From: Clarkia xantiana subsp. parviflora
Lineage: Eukaryota > Streptophyta > Magnoliopsida > Myrtales > Onagraceae
DNA: 64,000 bases
Assembly (NCBI GenBank): GCA_036873135.1
Contig: JAPTYO010000002.1
Coordinates: 38,183,452-38,247,451, forward strand
Direction: 5' to 3'
The position numbers were made by a program, and so were the translations under genes. The notes under the pieces were generated by a model. The model had not been told where the DNA came from. It saw only the letters and a list, made by a program, of their open reading frames with translations, and did no database searches. Shown here in pieces: positions 1 through 12,055 of this stretch. Position 1 is the stretch's first letter. Each line of letters starts with the position of its first letter.

Positions 1-628
1 TACACTTGGGGGCAAGCACATCACCAATGATAGCAGAGAGAGTGCATGCATACACCTCCCCCCATTATAAGCAAAAGGATAACCCTAAACAAGGAGGGCC
101 ACTACAACCAGCAGGGCTTATATCGCCTACTTTGAGAAAATGTCATTCAAGGGGTTCTAATACGATATGTCTTTCCATGGAAAACCATATGGAATGGCAT
201 CATATAGAATCCCATCCTGCAATATACCTATGTAAAACAGTTGAACCAATCAGACTCCCGCCCGCCCAAGGTACACCCAATAAGCTATGTCGGTCACATC
301 AAGTTTTATGTCAACTATAGACAACATGCTGACTTATAAAAATACAATGAGGGGCTGCTAAGCATCACCAACAATGACAGTATTACGCTCCCACAGGGAC
401 GGGACAACATGCCGCGAAAGCAGGGAATACCACTTCAACCCAGCCTGCAAGGCGAACACCTCCCTCTCCTCCTACCCAACACAATACTCATTTTTAAGCC
501 AAAACCACTTCTACATCCAAGGAGGGGTAGCACTAAATGAGGTGGCAGCACCAAACCTATGCTCATCGCAAGGATACCAACATCTACGAAGAGTCAAGGG
601 AAGAAACATCAACTAATATCAAAATTGA

Positions 629-663
<35 letters not shown>

Positions 664-1465
664 CGCCAATTCTAGAAGATGCATACCAAGAAATATATGG
701 ATAAACCTTAACAGGCTAAACAAGAACAAACAGTGCAACTACCAAAGAACTAGGGTGCACCATTTGAGCTAGTGCTTGATAGTCCACCCAGAAATAGAGG
801 GCCATATGAAGGATACAACATAAAACCATTACAAGAATTCGCTCCTCTGTTAGAGGCAAAAGTGATCGCCCTCATAAGACGACATCCACAACTTGTAAGT
901 TTTACAATAAAGTAATTTAATACTAATGAAGACTTTGATATTTCATTACAGAAATGATAGAAGAAACAAACCACTACTTGCAAAATACATGGAAATGGTG
1001 TTGTTCATGGAAGCATCAACTAAAACCACCATTACTCGCCAAAGCAATAGGTGGGTCATTCAAAAACACATTAGTTCCATGAGGAAGAAATGGTACTGAA
1101 AAGATGTGTCCATACCAACAATCAATAGATACTGCCTAGGAGATGCAGATGGGCAAATATCAACCAATACCTTCAGTGAAGAACACTTGAATGAGTGTTA
1201 TATTGGAAAAGGAAAACCCCTCCAAGTATGAACTCCAAAAAGGGAGGAAAAAGAGTATCCAACCTTAATTGTTATGTTTATTACTACATGAAAGAGATCC
1301 ACGGACTCCACTTTACTCCAAACAATGTAGATATTTTATGAGCTAATAAATTGAATGTCTTTCAGTGCATACCAATGAAGAAAAGAAGGGAAAACACCAC
1401 TGCTCATAAAAGAGAGGGTGTGATCGACACAAGCAAAAGCATACATATACCCTCGGCGACAAAAA
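1..1465. other. Non-coding interior of element C
   Basis: No convincing gene, splice structure or transposon domain was found on either strand. Short open frames occur but show no coding bias or motif. The stretch contains a long poly-C run and otherwise looks like decayed retrotransposon interior. Confidence 0.5.
631..662. repeat. Poly-C homopolymer, 32 bases
   Basis: An uninterrupted run of C follows TCAAAATTGAAA. Its exact length is uncertain in any read-based assembly. Long C or G runs also occur in the U5-like part of the B and C LTRs. Confidence 0.95.
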
Positions 1466-1637
1466 GGGGAAGACCGATTAAAGCAACCCTTCCGAAAGGA
1501 AAGGGGAAGACCTATAAGGGAAACCCTTTGAAGACATAAGGGGAAGACCCATAAAGGCAACTCTTCCAAAAGGAAAGGGGAAGACCAACAAGGGCAACCC
1601 TTCGAAGACAAAAAGGGAAGATCCATAAGGACAATCC
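1466..1637. repeat. Tandem repeat, about 40-bp units, in element C
   Basis: Four diverged units share GGGGAAGACC..AAGGG/CAACCCTTCC..AAGGAAA. The array has no coding potential. It leads directly into the next array, which keeps the GGGCAACCCTTCCAA word, so both may have grown from one ancestral unit. Confidence 0.75.
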
Positions 1638-1639
1638 TT

Positions 1640-1990
1640 CAGAATGATATGAGAAGTAAGTCCTCCAATCAAATGGCAACTCATCCAACATGATACGGGA
1701 GGTAAGTCCCCCAATCAAAGGATCAACCCTCTCAACAAGATATGGAGTGTAAGTCCCACAGTAAAAGAGCAACCCATCCAACATTATATAAGAAGAAAGT
1801 CACCCAACCAAAGGGAAACTCATCCAACATAATACGGGAAGTAAGCCCCCCAATCAAAGGGCAACCCTTCCAACATGATATGAGAAGTAAGTCCCCCAAT
1901 CAAAGGGCAACTCATCCAACACGATACGGGAAGTAAGTCCCCCAACCAAAGGGAAACCCTTCCAAGAAGATAGAGAATGTAAGTACTTCA
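1640..1990. repeat. Tandem repeat, about 50-bp units, in element C
   Basis: About seven units share GATACGGGAAGTAAGTCCCC, CAATCAAAGGGCAAC and TCATCCAACA. Individual units differ by single substitutions and small indels. It is probably part of the repeat-rich 3' interior of a Tat-like retrotransposon. Confidence 0.8.
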
Positions 1991-2039
1991 ATCAAAGGTC
2001 TATCATATTTAAAAAAGGCTATTCTAAAGCCGCAGCCAA

Positions 2040-2640
2040 CAACTCAAAGGATGGTAACACCCCCCCTATACATCAACCGGGGCTTTCATGTCCATATATA
2101 TCAAATGAGGTTAACACCCCATATACATCGAAAGGGGCTATCATGTCCATATATATCAAATGAGGGTAACACCCCCTATACATCAATAATGGCTATCATA
2201 CCTCAACAATGGCTATCATGACCTATATCTCAAAGGAGGGTATCACCCCCTACACATCAACAATGGCTATCATGACCATATATCTCAAAGGAGGGTACCA
2301 CCCCCATATACCTCAACAATGGCTATCATGACCATATATCTCAATGGATGGTATCACCCCTACACATCAACAATGGCTATCATAACCATATATCTCAAAG
2401 GAGGGTACCACCCCATATACCTCAACAATGGCTATCATGACCGTATATCTCAAAGGAGGGTATCACCCCTACACATCAATAATGGCTATCATGATCATAT
2501 ATCTCAAATGAGGGTACCACCCCCTATACCTCAACAACGGCTATCGTGTCCATATATCTCAAAGGAGTATATCACCCCTATACCTCAATAATGGCTATCG
2601 TGTCCATATATCTCAAAGGAGGGTACCATACCCATATACC
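2040..2640. repeat. Tandem repeat, about 58-bp units, in element C
   Basis: About ten units contain CAACAATGGCTATCATGACC, ATATATCTCAAAGGAGGGTA and CACCCC..TACACATCAA. Alternating 'tacacatca' and 'atacctcaa' variants suggest that a dimer was amplified in places. Open frames running through the array are by-products of the repeat. Confidence 0.85.
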
Positions 2641-4342
2641 ATCACCATGAACCTCTGTATTTTACAAAGTCTAACAACCGCAAGGTCAGAGGTCGAAGAG
2701 ACAAACTAAGGAAAGAGCCTCCACCAAGCTTTCAAACAACTAACAATAGCCTAATCAGACGCCTATCCGACCATCATAGAGTCAAGCAAAGGTTAAGATC
2801 ATTGTTTAACTCGGAGGGCAAAACGGGATACACGCCCAGATAAGCAACAGACATCCTCCAACCCACCTCACAAGAAAGTAAGGAAACTTCAAGGATCCCA
2901 AGGTCACGACCGTCTCCCTATGCCAACATACGGGGAAACAAAGGCATGATAATATCAGGTGGATAACCCCACTAAAGAGAAAGCGACTCCTTAACTACAA
3001 CATCCCAAAATTCATAATGATCCAATGCCTACTACGGGGGCATGGACATATGTATAGGTGATAAATGCTCAACAACGGAGGAAGGAGGCTAAAATGTTAC
3101 AAGCCAACACACACTATCCCCACTCATACACTCGACGCGCAAAACATGCCTACTATGGGAACAACCTTAAATTTGAGCTACCAAGCGTAGCCAATAGAAG
3201 AAGTATCGCTCTACATACAATAACATGCCCACTATCGGGGGCACTAATACATTCATCATTTACCAAGTGTAATCAACACAAGGGTAAGCCCCTACATGTA
3301 AAGATATCAAAATACTCACTACAGGAGTAATGATACATACATGAGAGATAATCCCCTCCACCCGGAACGCCAGACACGTCCATTATAAGGGACAACTATA
3401 TATATACAATCTCATATATGCAGGTTTCGCGATTAACGCAAGGGCTAACCTCCCAGCATCCGAAACATACCTACTACGGGGGCAACTCTATATGCACATG
3501 TCATAGAGTATGAGTAACACAAGGGCCAAGCCCCCACTTATGGAGGTGCAAGGTATACATACCGCGGAAGTAACCTCAGCACTTAGTCGCAAAGGAAAAA
3601 CCACCATTCAGGAAACCCCGACGCCAAATTACAAAGAATATCTACAAGGGGAGAAACCCCTTAACCTACACAAATGGAGCAACACTCCAACGTATATGAA
3701 GGGAACAACCTTCTACATATATTTATAAAGACTCTTTTATACGAAGGGTAAGAGGAGGAATTTTAACCACTCTCACCTTCATCTATATAGAGTGAATTGC
3801 AGGGATAAGGTTAAAGGACCATGCCCACACTCCGAAAAACGGGGAGAAAAACGCTATGCCCATTGAAGGCCCAAGCTAGAAGATCATACTAGCACTCTCG
3901 CAAATGGAGTGCAACACCGCTTCCAAAAGCACCCTATCAGCTCTAAGAGCCAAAAAGGAGGTTCCTCCAATAAGGAGATAGACTTGAAGGCTAAGTAAAA
4001 TGGGACTAAGGCCCATATTTCATACTTATAATCACTTACATCATCTGTGTACATACTTGTACTAACACCCATGTTCATGTCGACTAACAGTCACATGTTA
4101 TACGAACATCCTTCCAACAGGGGATGGCCTATAAAGTCTCTTATATAGAGATGTTTCAAGAGCTTCTACAAGAAACTTCAACGAAACAAGACTCAAATGA
4201 AAGGACACAGTCTTAAGGCTAAGTAAAACGAGACCAAGGCTCGTAACTCTTACCCTTATACAATTTGCTTAAATTAACAATAGCATTTTGAGTATCCGGC
4301 TTCTTTAGAAAGGAGGCAACGAAAATTACGACGTTCCTCGAG
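2641..4342. other. Non-coding interior of element C
   Basis: Scattered motifs of the form CTACTACGGGGGCA / CCCACTATCGGGGGCA recur at irregular spacing between 3020 and 3500, suggesting an older, eroded repeat. No protein domain was seen. This DNA abuts the target duplication of element A and continues at 23885. Confidence 0.5.
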
Positions 4343-4347
4343 CACTC
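4343..4347. repeat. Target-site duplication of element A, left copy (CACTC)
   Basis: CACTC immediately precedes the TGTAAACACC start of the A 5' LTR. The same five bases follow the end of its 3' LTR at 23885-23889. This proves the outer borders of A and its insertion into C. Confidence 0.9.
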
Positions 4348-4623
4348 TGTAAACACCTAATTTTGGTCCGCGCGTAACACGTTCAAAATGTCATATGTGA
4401 CGCGTCAAAAAAGGAAGTATTTAAATATGGAAGGTCGTGAAGTTTCTAAAGATAGGACTGGCTTAAAATAGGACAGTGTATATGCGTTATTCATTGTAAA
4501 ATATTTAGAAAATATATTATGTTTATTTATGGTGAAATACATAAATATATATGTATATTTTCGGAATATTAAATACATATTTTTTCAGATTTTATTTTCC
4601 TAGTTTAGGGGTCCTAGTTTAGC

Positions 4624-4631
4624 TATAAATA
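4624..4631 (+). promoter_or_regulatory. TATA box of element A 5' LTR
   Basis: TATAAATA lies 276 bases into the LTR, within GTTTAGCTATAAATATGGTC. It is conserved in the other LTR at 11967-11974. Transcription would start roughly 30 bases downstream. Both later insertions (MITE and element B) fall downstream of this box. Confidence 0.6.
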
Positions 4632-4895
4632 TGGTCCTTTTACATGTAAAAAAGACACCACAGAAAATAATAAACATCTGATCTCGAAATTCGTGCATTT
4701 CTGTCTCCTAGTGATTAAAAGTTTTTTTTTCTTTCCCTCTCTTCTTCCATCGCCGGTGCTGCTCTACCCCTCGCCGGAGTCGCCCCGTCCGCCTGCCACC
4801 AGTGGTCCTCTTGCTCGATACGTCGTGGCTCCCACTCCGCCCCACCTGGCCACCGTCGTCCGTCCCAGCCTGCCGGACTTCCGAAGCCCGTCGGT

Positions 4896-5450
4896 TAGTG
4901 GTGAGTGGTTCCGGGTACCCTGTGATTTTGGGTGTTCCCGGAACCTACCCTGTGTATATCGGTTCCAAAATTTTACTACCCAGAACCTACCCTGTAACAT
5001 GTGGAACCGGAACCGGAACTTACCCGAATGAAAACAACCGGTTCCGGGTACCCGCTTGGAACCGATTTACTATGGCCGATGCAACACGGTTTTTTTTTTT
5101 ATAATTATTTGTTAAAAATGGCCGATGCAAGGCAACTCTCGGCCTATAATAAAAAAAATATACATGGCCTATATTACTTTGGGTTTAGGCCTATATTAAA
5201 AATGGCCGATGCAACACGGCTGCATGTTATATATATTATATTATATTATATTATATTATATTATATATATATATATATCGGTTCCGGTTCCGGATCTCAC
5301 TAACTCATCCCGGAACCGGAACCGGCTGTACAGGGTATTAAAACTAATTACCCGAACCCTACCCTATTTTAAAAAATGTCTTCCCGAAACCTACCCGATG
5401 CTCTGGTTCCGGTTTCGATTCCGGTTCCAATCGGGTTTTGCTCACCCCTA
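4896..5450. mobile_element. hAT-like MITE inserted in the 5' LTR of element A
   Basis: The 555-bp insert has ends TAGTGGTGAG and CTCACCCCTA, inverted repeats matching at 9 of 10 positions. It is flanked by CCGTCGGT (4888-4895) and GCGTCGGT (5451-5458), an 8-bp duplication with one mismatch. The 3' LTR has the intact empty site, one CCGTCGGT at 22894-22901. Subterminal CCGGAACC/GGTTCCGG words dominate both flanks, and GGCCGATGCAACACGG recurs inside. An 8-bp duplication and a TAGGGGTGAG-type terminus are typical of hAT elements. There is no transposase. Confidence 0.85.
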
Positions 5451-6450
5451 GCGTCGGTGGCTACCCATATCTCACTCTCTCTTCTTTCTCTCTCCTGCAC
5501 CAGACCTTCCAGCCGCCACACCTCCGCCCTGCTCCGACCTCACACCGGACCGTCGCCCAAGCCATCCGATCAGCAACAGCACTGGAGTCCATAGTCGATC
5601 CAGCCGTGATCACTACACCGCACCAGCCCCCGTCCGACCACGACCTCCTCCGCCGGCCACCTTCAACGTCCGCCCTCACCCGCTGCTCCACCGCCGTCTG
5701 CTGCCAGATTCGCCATCGCACGAGGCCGCCGTTCCGTCGTCGACCCGGCTAACCTCCTCCGCCTGCCACCTTGAGTCCGCCGGAGTCTTCCCCTTTGCCT
5801 CGGTGGAGGTCTGCAGGTAGTCACGTTTTTTTTCTTCTTTTAAATAATAATATTTTATTAATTATTTATTAATATTATTTTTCTGTTTTTTTATTATTAT
5901 TTTTATTATCATTATTATTATTGTTATTATAACATGTTAATTAGTTAATTTAGATGTAGATTAATTAGGTAACGTGTTTTACTGTATGTATATATGTGTA
6001 GGATGTATAATTATTAAATTATATCATGATTTTGAGCATGCTTTATTTTATTAGATTTTATCTCAATTAGGAGTTTTAGATATGTAATAGTTTTTTTTTA
6101 GAACTTATATTTGTCGTTAATAGTATTTTTCGCATGAAGGTTAGTTTAGTTTTTGATATCGTTAGATTAACTCGATGTAACACATATTCAAATTTTAAAA
6201 TTGGTAAATAGGTTAATTAAGTACCGAAAGGGCGTAATTAGAAAATCATTTTTTCTTAATTCGTAACAGAACCCCCGAACTCAAATCTTGGATCGTAGAC
6301 CAATTAATGTGCTTAGGTATTTGATTCGTTATTTACCTAGGTAATTTAGGATTCTAGTTAGCCTTTATTAACTAGTGGCGACTCTTTCAAAATCAATCAC
6401 GTTTTCAAAACGTAATTCACCGTAGGTCGGATTTTTAGGGTCTGACAATT

Positions 6451-6468
6451 TGGCGACTCTGCTGGGGA
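6451..6468 (+). other. Primer binding site of element A
   Basis: TGGCGACTCTGCTGGGGA begins three bases after the LTR end. It resembles the tRNA-Arg complement described for Ogre/Tat elements. I inferred the tRNA identity from memory of that family and have not checked it. Confidence 0.7.
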
Positions 6469-9400
6469 GTTTAGAGGGTTCGGGCTCATTGTATTCGCTT
6501 ATTGCCATGTTTTTTGAGTTTTCATATTTTATTACCTTCACCATTCTAACTTTGTTTTTTTGTGACAGGTACATATTTTTAGAGTAATTAATTGACATTT
6601 TCTTTTTGTGGCATTATATGAACTCGCACACCCACTTTAGTGTAATATCCAAAATGCCTAAATCCCAGGGCAACTAGGATCCCCAGAGAGTTAGTAAGGG
6701 TACGACCGCGCGGCCGAGCCGCCGGAACGACTCGGAACAACTCCTCTCGCTTGTGAAGGTCTTATGATCCCTGTGATGGGGTGAGGAAACCACCTTGTCG
6801 GGAACCTATCAGTGGAACCTACATTGTAGAGCAAAGCCACACATTTTTTACCCCCTAACATGTTGTGTTTTATCCGTGTTTTTTTTTTGTTGTAAAAAAG
6901 AGTCGTCAGGAAAACTTTAAGTTTTTTTTAACTGTGTAATTTTTATTCTCATGCATTCATCTTCTTGCTTTTTTTTAAAAAAAAAACTTTTTTCAGCTAA
7001 GTATTTGTCATTTAGAAATTTTCTTTCCGAACATGCATTTTGTATGCATTGTTTTTTTTTTTAAAAAAAAAACATCTTACCTGAATTTTTTTTTTTTATT
7101 TCAAACTTGCGTTTCATACGCATTATTTTTTCTTAAAAAACTCTTCAGGTAAGTTGTGATTTTGGTTAGCGCGTCGCGCATGCAAAAAAATATTTTAGGA
7201 AAAACTGTAATTCCTCTTTAGCTATTAGAGCTTCTAATTTCGAACGTGCATTTCATATGCATCATTTCAAAAAACTTTTTACCCGAATTGTTTTATTTTT
7301 AAGTAATGCATCCAATGTGCATTAATTAAAAATAACTTTTTAGATAAATCGTAAGCTCTCTTAGTTTTAGGGCTCTTTGTTAAAAAAACATTTTACCAGA
7401 TTTTTTTAAAGATGTGCATCTCATATGCTTTATTTTCGAAAAAAACCTTTCAGGTAAATTGTAATTTTTCTTAGTTGTAGAACTTTTATTTTTTAAAGTT
7501 TGCATATTGTATTTATTTTTGTGCATCTCATATGCATTTTTTTAAAAAAAAAAAATCACTTGTTTTTAATTTTGAGCAACTAGGATGCATTGTTTTTTTT
7601 TCCCCTCATAAAAGAAACAAAAAACAAAAAATTCAAGTAGCTTGTAAGTTTTCTCAACTGTACAACTTTCACCTCATGTACATCTCATAGGCATTGTTTT
7701 AGAAAAAAAGTTTTTAGATAGATTGTAAATCTTCTCTTAGTTGTTGAGCTTTTAATTCCAAATATGCGTTGCATTTGCATTATTTTTTTTAAAAAAACTT
7801 TACCTGAATTTTTCATTTTGTACATATGTATCATTCAGGTAAACTTTAACTTTCGAGCATGCATGAGCATTTTTAAAATTAAAAAAAAAAACTCAAAGTG
7901 TCATTCGTTTTTATCCAAGGTGTATTGCACTTTTTCGGCAAGATCGCTCAACATTTGCATGAGCTAGCGTTTTGAAAAAGAGATTTGATTCTGATTTTGA
8001 TTTTTTTGAAAAAACAGTTTAAATGTTTAGTTGATTGTGACTATTCGAGCTTAAACAAAGGACGAGAAAGTCCTTTTGAAAAGACTTCATTTTGAACATC
8101 TATCGTGCGTTCGAGCCTGATAGTACACTCAGCGAACTCGTTAAACTCCAAGATAGTGCAAAACACCTTAGATCATAAATTTTGATTCGTTCTGAAATGT
8201 AATCAAAATTATGAAATGAATGACTTCAGAAGTTTTCCGAAAAATCATGCATGACTCATTTGATTCTTTATACTAACTTTCGTGTCTGGTCTTTTCAGGT
8301 ACCCTTGGATAGGTATGTTGTACATACAAGTAGTGTCGGCCAAATGCAGCCAAAAAAACATGCAGTCATCCAGTTGCACGAAGGACAAATTGCACACTCA
8401 GGATATCCAACGCTCAAGTACGACGAATTGTACTTGATTTTTCCTTGAGATTTAAGTGTCCCTACTCTTTTGGCAGATCAGACGACCATTTCAACCGAGG
8501 TCGCAACCACGTGAAACATGACTGCTCTAAAGAACCTTCATGCCAAAATTTCACCTACCATGTGTGGAATTCGTTCACGTCCCCGAACCAAGCCGTACAT
8601 CTGTTTTACGGTAAGGTCTAAACCGGTGAGTGGTAACCAAGGGGCATTTCTCATTGAGATCGGTCATGTCCGAAGATGAGAAAATATCAAGAGATCATCG
8701 AGAGTCTCGTGAAGATTCAATGTGCTGATCAATGAGCATTGTAGATGTCAAGCAAAGAAAACATTATTGTTGGTGCCTACCATCAGAGGTCCAGGGGCAT
8801 TTACTTTCCGGCAGGTGTTCATATACAAGTTGTGTTTTCTAGATGGATCAGGAAAATCAGGACATGCAGCAGGTCCAGTCGCATAGCAAGCACATGTCCC
8901 ACTAGAAAAAATCCAACACCCAGGTAAGAAAAGTTGTGATCATTTTTATCCCCGAAATTTGAGTTTTTTCTTACTCATTGTGCAGCTCGGATAATCATCC
9001 TAATCAAAGCCCCTGAAGAGCACATCTCGTGTGCGGCCCTTTGCTCGCAGCAAGCTGTCGAATTTATCCCAGATACCTCATGCGATATCTATGCCGAAAT
9101 TTACAATTTGCGGACTACTGTGCCAAACTCAACACCATCCATGTGTGTTCATCAACCAGACCGTTCATACAGAATGTGACGAGCCTAACCCGATTGGTGC
9201 TAGCTATGGGGCATCCACAGATGAGATTGAGCAATAGTCGGGGCACTTGAGAAGCCGAGATTAGAAATCACTAGCTATGTCATTCATTGGACGTAGGGTC
9301 CATTCAAGGCGTCGACACGACCGACGTATAGAATCAATTAACTGAGTCGTTCTCTAGAAGGTTTTTTCAAATCTGCCACTAGGGGGCATGTACGTAATTG

Positions 9401-9514
9401 TTGTTGATTATTTTCATTAAATTTTCTTTTTTAAAAAAGAAGCAAAAAAAAAAAAAGAGCAAAAAAAAAAAAGCAAGCAAAAAAGAAAAAGAAGCAAAAA
9501 AATCATTTTCTTTA
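6469..9514 (+). other. Non-coding leader of element A
   Basis: The AT-rich DNA between 6850 and 7960 is a loose repeat of blocks of the form T-run/A-run plus GCATTTCATATGCATT. After 8250 the composition becomes balanced, but no open frame carries a recognisable domain. Any ancestral gag has been replaced or eroded. No splice-consistent gene was found on either strand. Confidence 0.5.
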
Positions 9515-10230
9515 GGGTCACAGCCGCCCTTCAATCGGCTAAAGAAAAATAAAGGGAGTTTTCACGTAAATTTTGTGAGAGCAGTGGAAAATAGAAGGGT
9601 CACAGTTGTCCCTAAATCAACTACAGATAAAAAGGGTCTCAGTCGTCCCTAAAATGGCTATAAAGAAAGGGCCGCAATCACCCTTCAAATGGGTACAGAT
9701 AAAGAGCGCTCCTGCAACATCAAAAGTGGGAAATAGGTGAAAGGGCCACAGCCACCCTCCAAACGGCTACGAATAAAAAAGTGACCCTGCGAACCCTGTG
9801 AGGGCGGGAGAATAAAAAAGGGCCACAGCCACCCTTAAAATGGCTACACAAAAAGAGTGATCTCACGAAACCAGTGAAGGCGGGAACATAAAAGAAAGGG
9901 TCACAGTCGTCCCTCAAACGGCTACAGTCAAAAGAGCGATCCCGAAACGTCGATGGCGGATATTAAGTGAAAGGGCCACAACCACCCTCAAAATGGTTAC
10001 ATACCAGAGAGTGTTTCCCGGATCAGAGACGAGGAATAAAGGGCCACAGCCACCCTCCAAATGGCTACAATCAAAAGAGCTCCCGCAACATTAAAGACGG
10101 TGAGAAAAAGGTCACAGTCACCCTCCAAACGGCTACAAACACTCCCGCATCGAGGCGGAAAATAAAGTACGGGTCACAGCCACCGTTTAATCGGCTACCA
10201 AATAAAGAGTGCTTCCGCTAGGTTGAAAAC
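9515..10230. repeat. Tandem repeat, about 60-80-bp units, in element A
   Basis: About ten units carry AAAGGGCCACAGCCACCCTC followed by CAAATGGCTAC. Unit length varies because of the linker (AAAAGAGCGATCCCGC..). The array is preceded by an A-rich AAAAAGAAGC stretch at 9430-9510. It is non-coding. Confidence 0.8.
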
Positions 10231-10499
10231 CCGAAAGGGCGGCCTAGGCAAAATCAGGAAATGAGGGGCATGGAGAGGAAATAAAAAAACCGAGGGGCAC
10301 GGTCGGAAATCTCTCAAACGACCGTGGCAAAAGGAGAGAAAAGTGAGATTCTCAAAAAAAAAAAGAAGAAAAAAAAAGAATAAAAAAAGAGAAAGATTCC
10401 GCTAAGTTGTCGCACCATGTGCAATTTAGGCAAAAATTAGGGACAAACATTCGTGCGCCTGTGTATTATCTAACGGTACAGCGTTTTCCAAGTCAACAT

Positions 10500-10790
10500 C
10501 ACGGCAAGCGGGACAGTTACAGTCTGCTCTCGCGAGTCACCATTCAAGGATAAGTAGGAAAGTTACAGTCTGTTCCTACGAGTCAACTTCATGACGGGCG
10601 GGACGGTTACAGTCTGCTCTCGCGAGTCACCATTCAAGGATGAGTAAGACAGTTACAGTCTGTTCCTACAAGTCAATTTCACGGCAAACGGGACGGTTAC
10701 AGTCTGCTCCCGTGAGTCACCATTCAAAGATGAGTAGGATTGTTACAGTCTGTTCCTACAAATCAACCGACAATCGGGATCTGAAGTGGT
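10500..10790. repeat. Tandem repeat, about 91-bp dimeric units, in element A
   Basis: About three copies alternate GGTTACAGTCTGCTCTCGCG with GTTACAGTCTGTTCCTAC. Each is followed by GAGTCACCATTCAAGGATGA or a CAACTTCACGGC-type spacer. The higher-order unit of about 91 bp indicates that a dimer was amplified. Confidence 0.8.
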
Positions 10791-10849
10791 CCAGCTTTCT
10801 GAGAGTCAACCCCGACGAACGAAGCCTTAGTATTCAGCCTTCGCAAGTC

Positions 10850-11210
10850 ACGCCACTAGAGGCACTTCTCCAACGGACTCCACTAGAGGCTCTTCTCCGA
10901 CATACGCCGCTAGAGGCATCGCCAAAGGGTCTTCGGTACGGTCTGACGTAGAGGTCTTCCGCCACCAGAGATATCACCAGAGGTTTTCGGGTACGGTCTG
11001 ACATAGAGGTCTTCCGTTACCACTCGCAACTAGAGGCATCACCAAAGGTTCTCCGGTATGGTCTGACGTAGAGGTCTTTCGCCACCAGAGATATCACCAG
11101 AGGTTTTCCGGTACGGTCTGACGTAGAGGTTTTTCTGTTACCACTCGCCACTAGAGGCGTCACCAGAGGTTGTTGGTACTGTCTGACGTAGAGGTCTTCT
11201 GTTACCAATC
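10850..11210. repeat. Tandem repeat with GGTACGGTCTGACGTAGAGG core in element A
   Basis: Four units combine GGTACGGTCTGACGTAGAGG, TCTTCCG, CCACCAGAG and ATCACCAGAGGTTTTC. The CCACTAGAGGC word links this array to the one that follows. Confidence 0.75.
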
Positions 11211-11224
11211 ATCACCAAATGTTT

Positions 11225-11545
11225 TACTTTATTACACGCCACTGGAGGCTTTTTCTTGTTGCTCGCCACTGGAGGCAACGACGATTGAGATTTTTCTTTA
11301 TTTCACGCCACTGGAGGCTTTACTTTTCCGCACGCCACTGGAGGCTTTACTTTCTGCACCGCCAACGGTGGCACCGCCAACAGGGGCACCGCCAACCGAG
11401 GCTTTACTTTTCCGCACTACCAATGGAAGCACTGCCAATAGGGGCACCGCCGACGGAGGTTCTACTTTCTACATCGCCTACAGGGGCACACTAATAGAGG
11501 CACTGCCAACAGGGGCACCGCCGACAGAGGCTCTACTTTTTCTTG
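11225..11545. repeat. Tandem repeat with CGCCACTGGAGGC core in element A
   Basis: About ten short units (25-40 bp) vary around CGCCACTGGAGGCTTTACTT and CCGCCAACAGGGGCAC. The array gives open frames in two phases that are only repeat translations. Confidence 0.75.
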
Positions 11546-11677
11546 CACTTTCCGAAATAAGCCAGGAGTTTCCTTGAAGATTCGAAGACTCGAAAGAAGA
11601 TATACTTCCCAACAAAAATTAGTGTTTACTCGTCTTTGGACAAATCCCCTCGAACTTGTTCTACTGGAATTCGCTCA

Positions 11678-11690
11678 AAGAGGGGCAAGC
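11678..11690 (+). other. Polypurine tract of element A
   Basis: AAGAGGGGCAAGC immediately precedes the 3' LTR start TGTAAACACC. This fixes the plus-strand orientation together with the PBS. Confidence 0.7.
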
Positions 11691-12055
11691 TGTAAACACC
11701 TAATTTTGGTCCACGCGTAGCACGTTCAAAATGTCATATGTGACGCGTCAAAAAAGGAAGTATTTAAATATGGAAGGTCGTGAAGTTTCTAAAGATAGGA
11801 CTGGCTTAAAATAGGACAGTGTATATGCATTATTTATTGTAAAATATTTAGAAAATATATTATGTGTATTTATGGTGAAATACATAAATATATATGTATA
11901 TTTTCGGAATATTAAATGCATATTTTTTCAGATTTTATTTTCCTAGTTTAGGGGTCCTAGTTTAGCTATAAATACGGTCCTTTTACATGTAAAAAAGACA
12001 CCACAGAAAATAATAAACATCTGATCTCGAAATTCGTGCATTTCTGTCTCCTAGT
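11691..12055 (+). repeat. Element A 3' LTR, first part
   Basis: It matches 4348-4712 closely, including TATA at 11967-11974. It ends with CTAGT (12051-12055), the left target duplication of element B. The remainder of this LTR resumes at 22717. Confidence 0.9.

Larger units (their letters stand above)
4348..6447 (+). repeat. Element A 5' LTR (carries a hAT-like MITE)
   Basis: It begins TGTAAACACC and ends TCTGACA. It is 2100 bp long, but about 1537 bp once the 555-bp MITE and its 8-bp duplication are removed. This agrees with about 1530 bp for the 3' LTR after removing element B. The two LTRs differ by few substitutions and small indels. The segment after 4710 is GC-rich and yields long spurious open frames on both strands. 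Confidence 0.9.

Noticed and set aside
2319..2591. ORF with repeated YHP/ISQ-like peptide units
   Set aside because: It is only the translation of the 58-bp tandem array.
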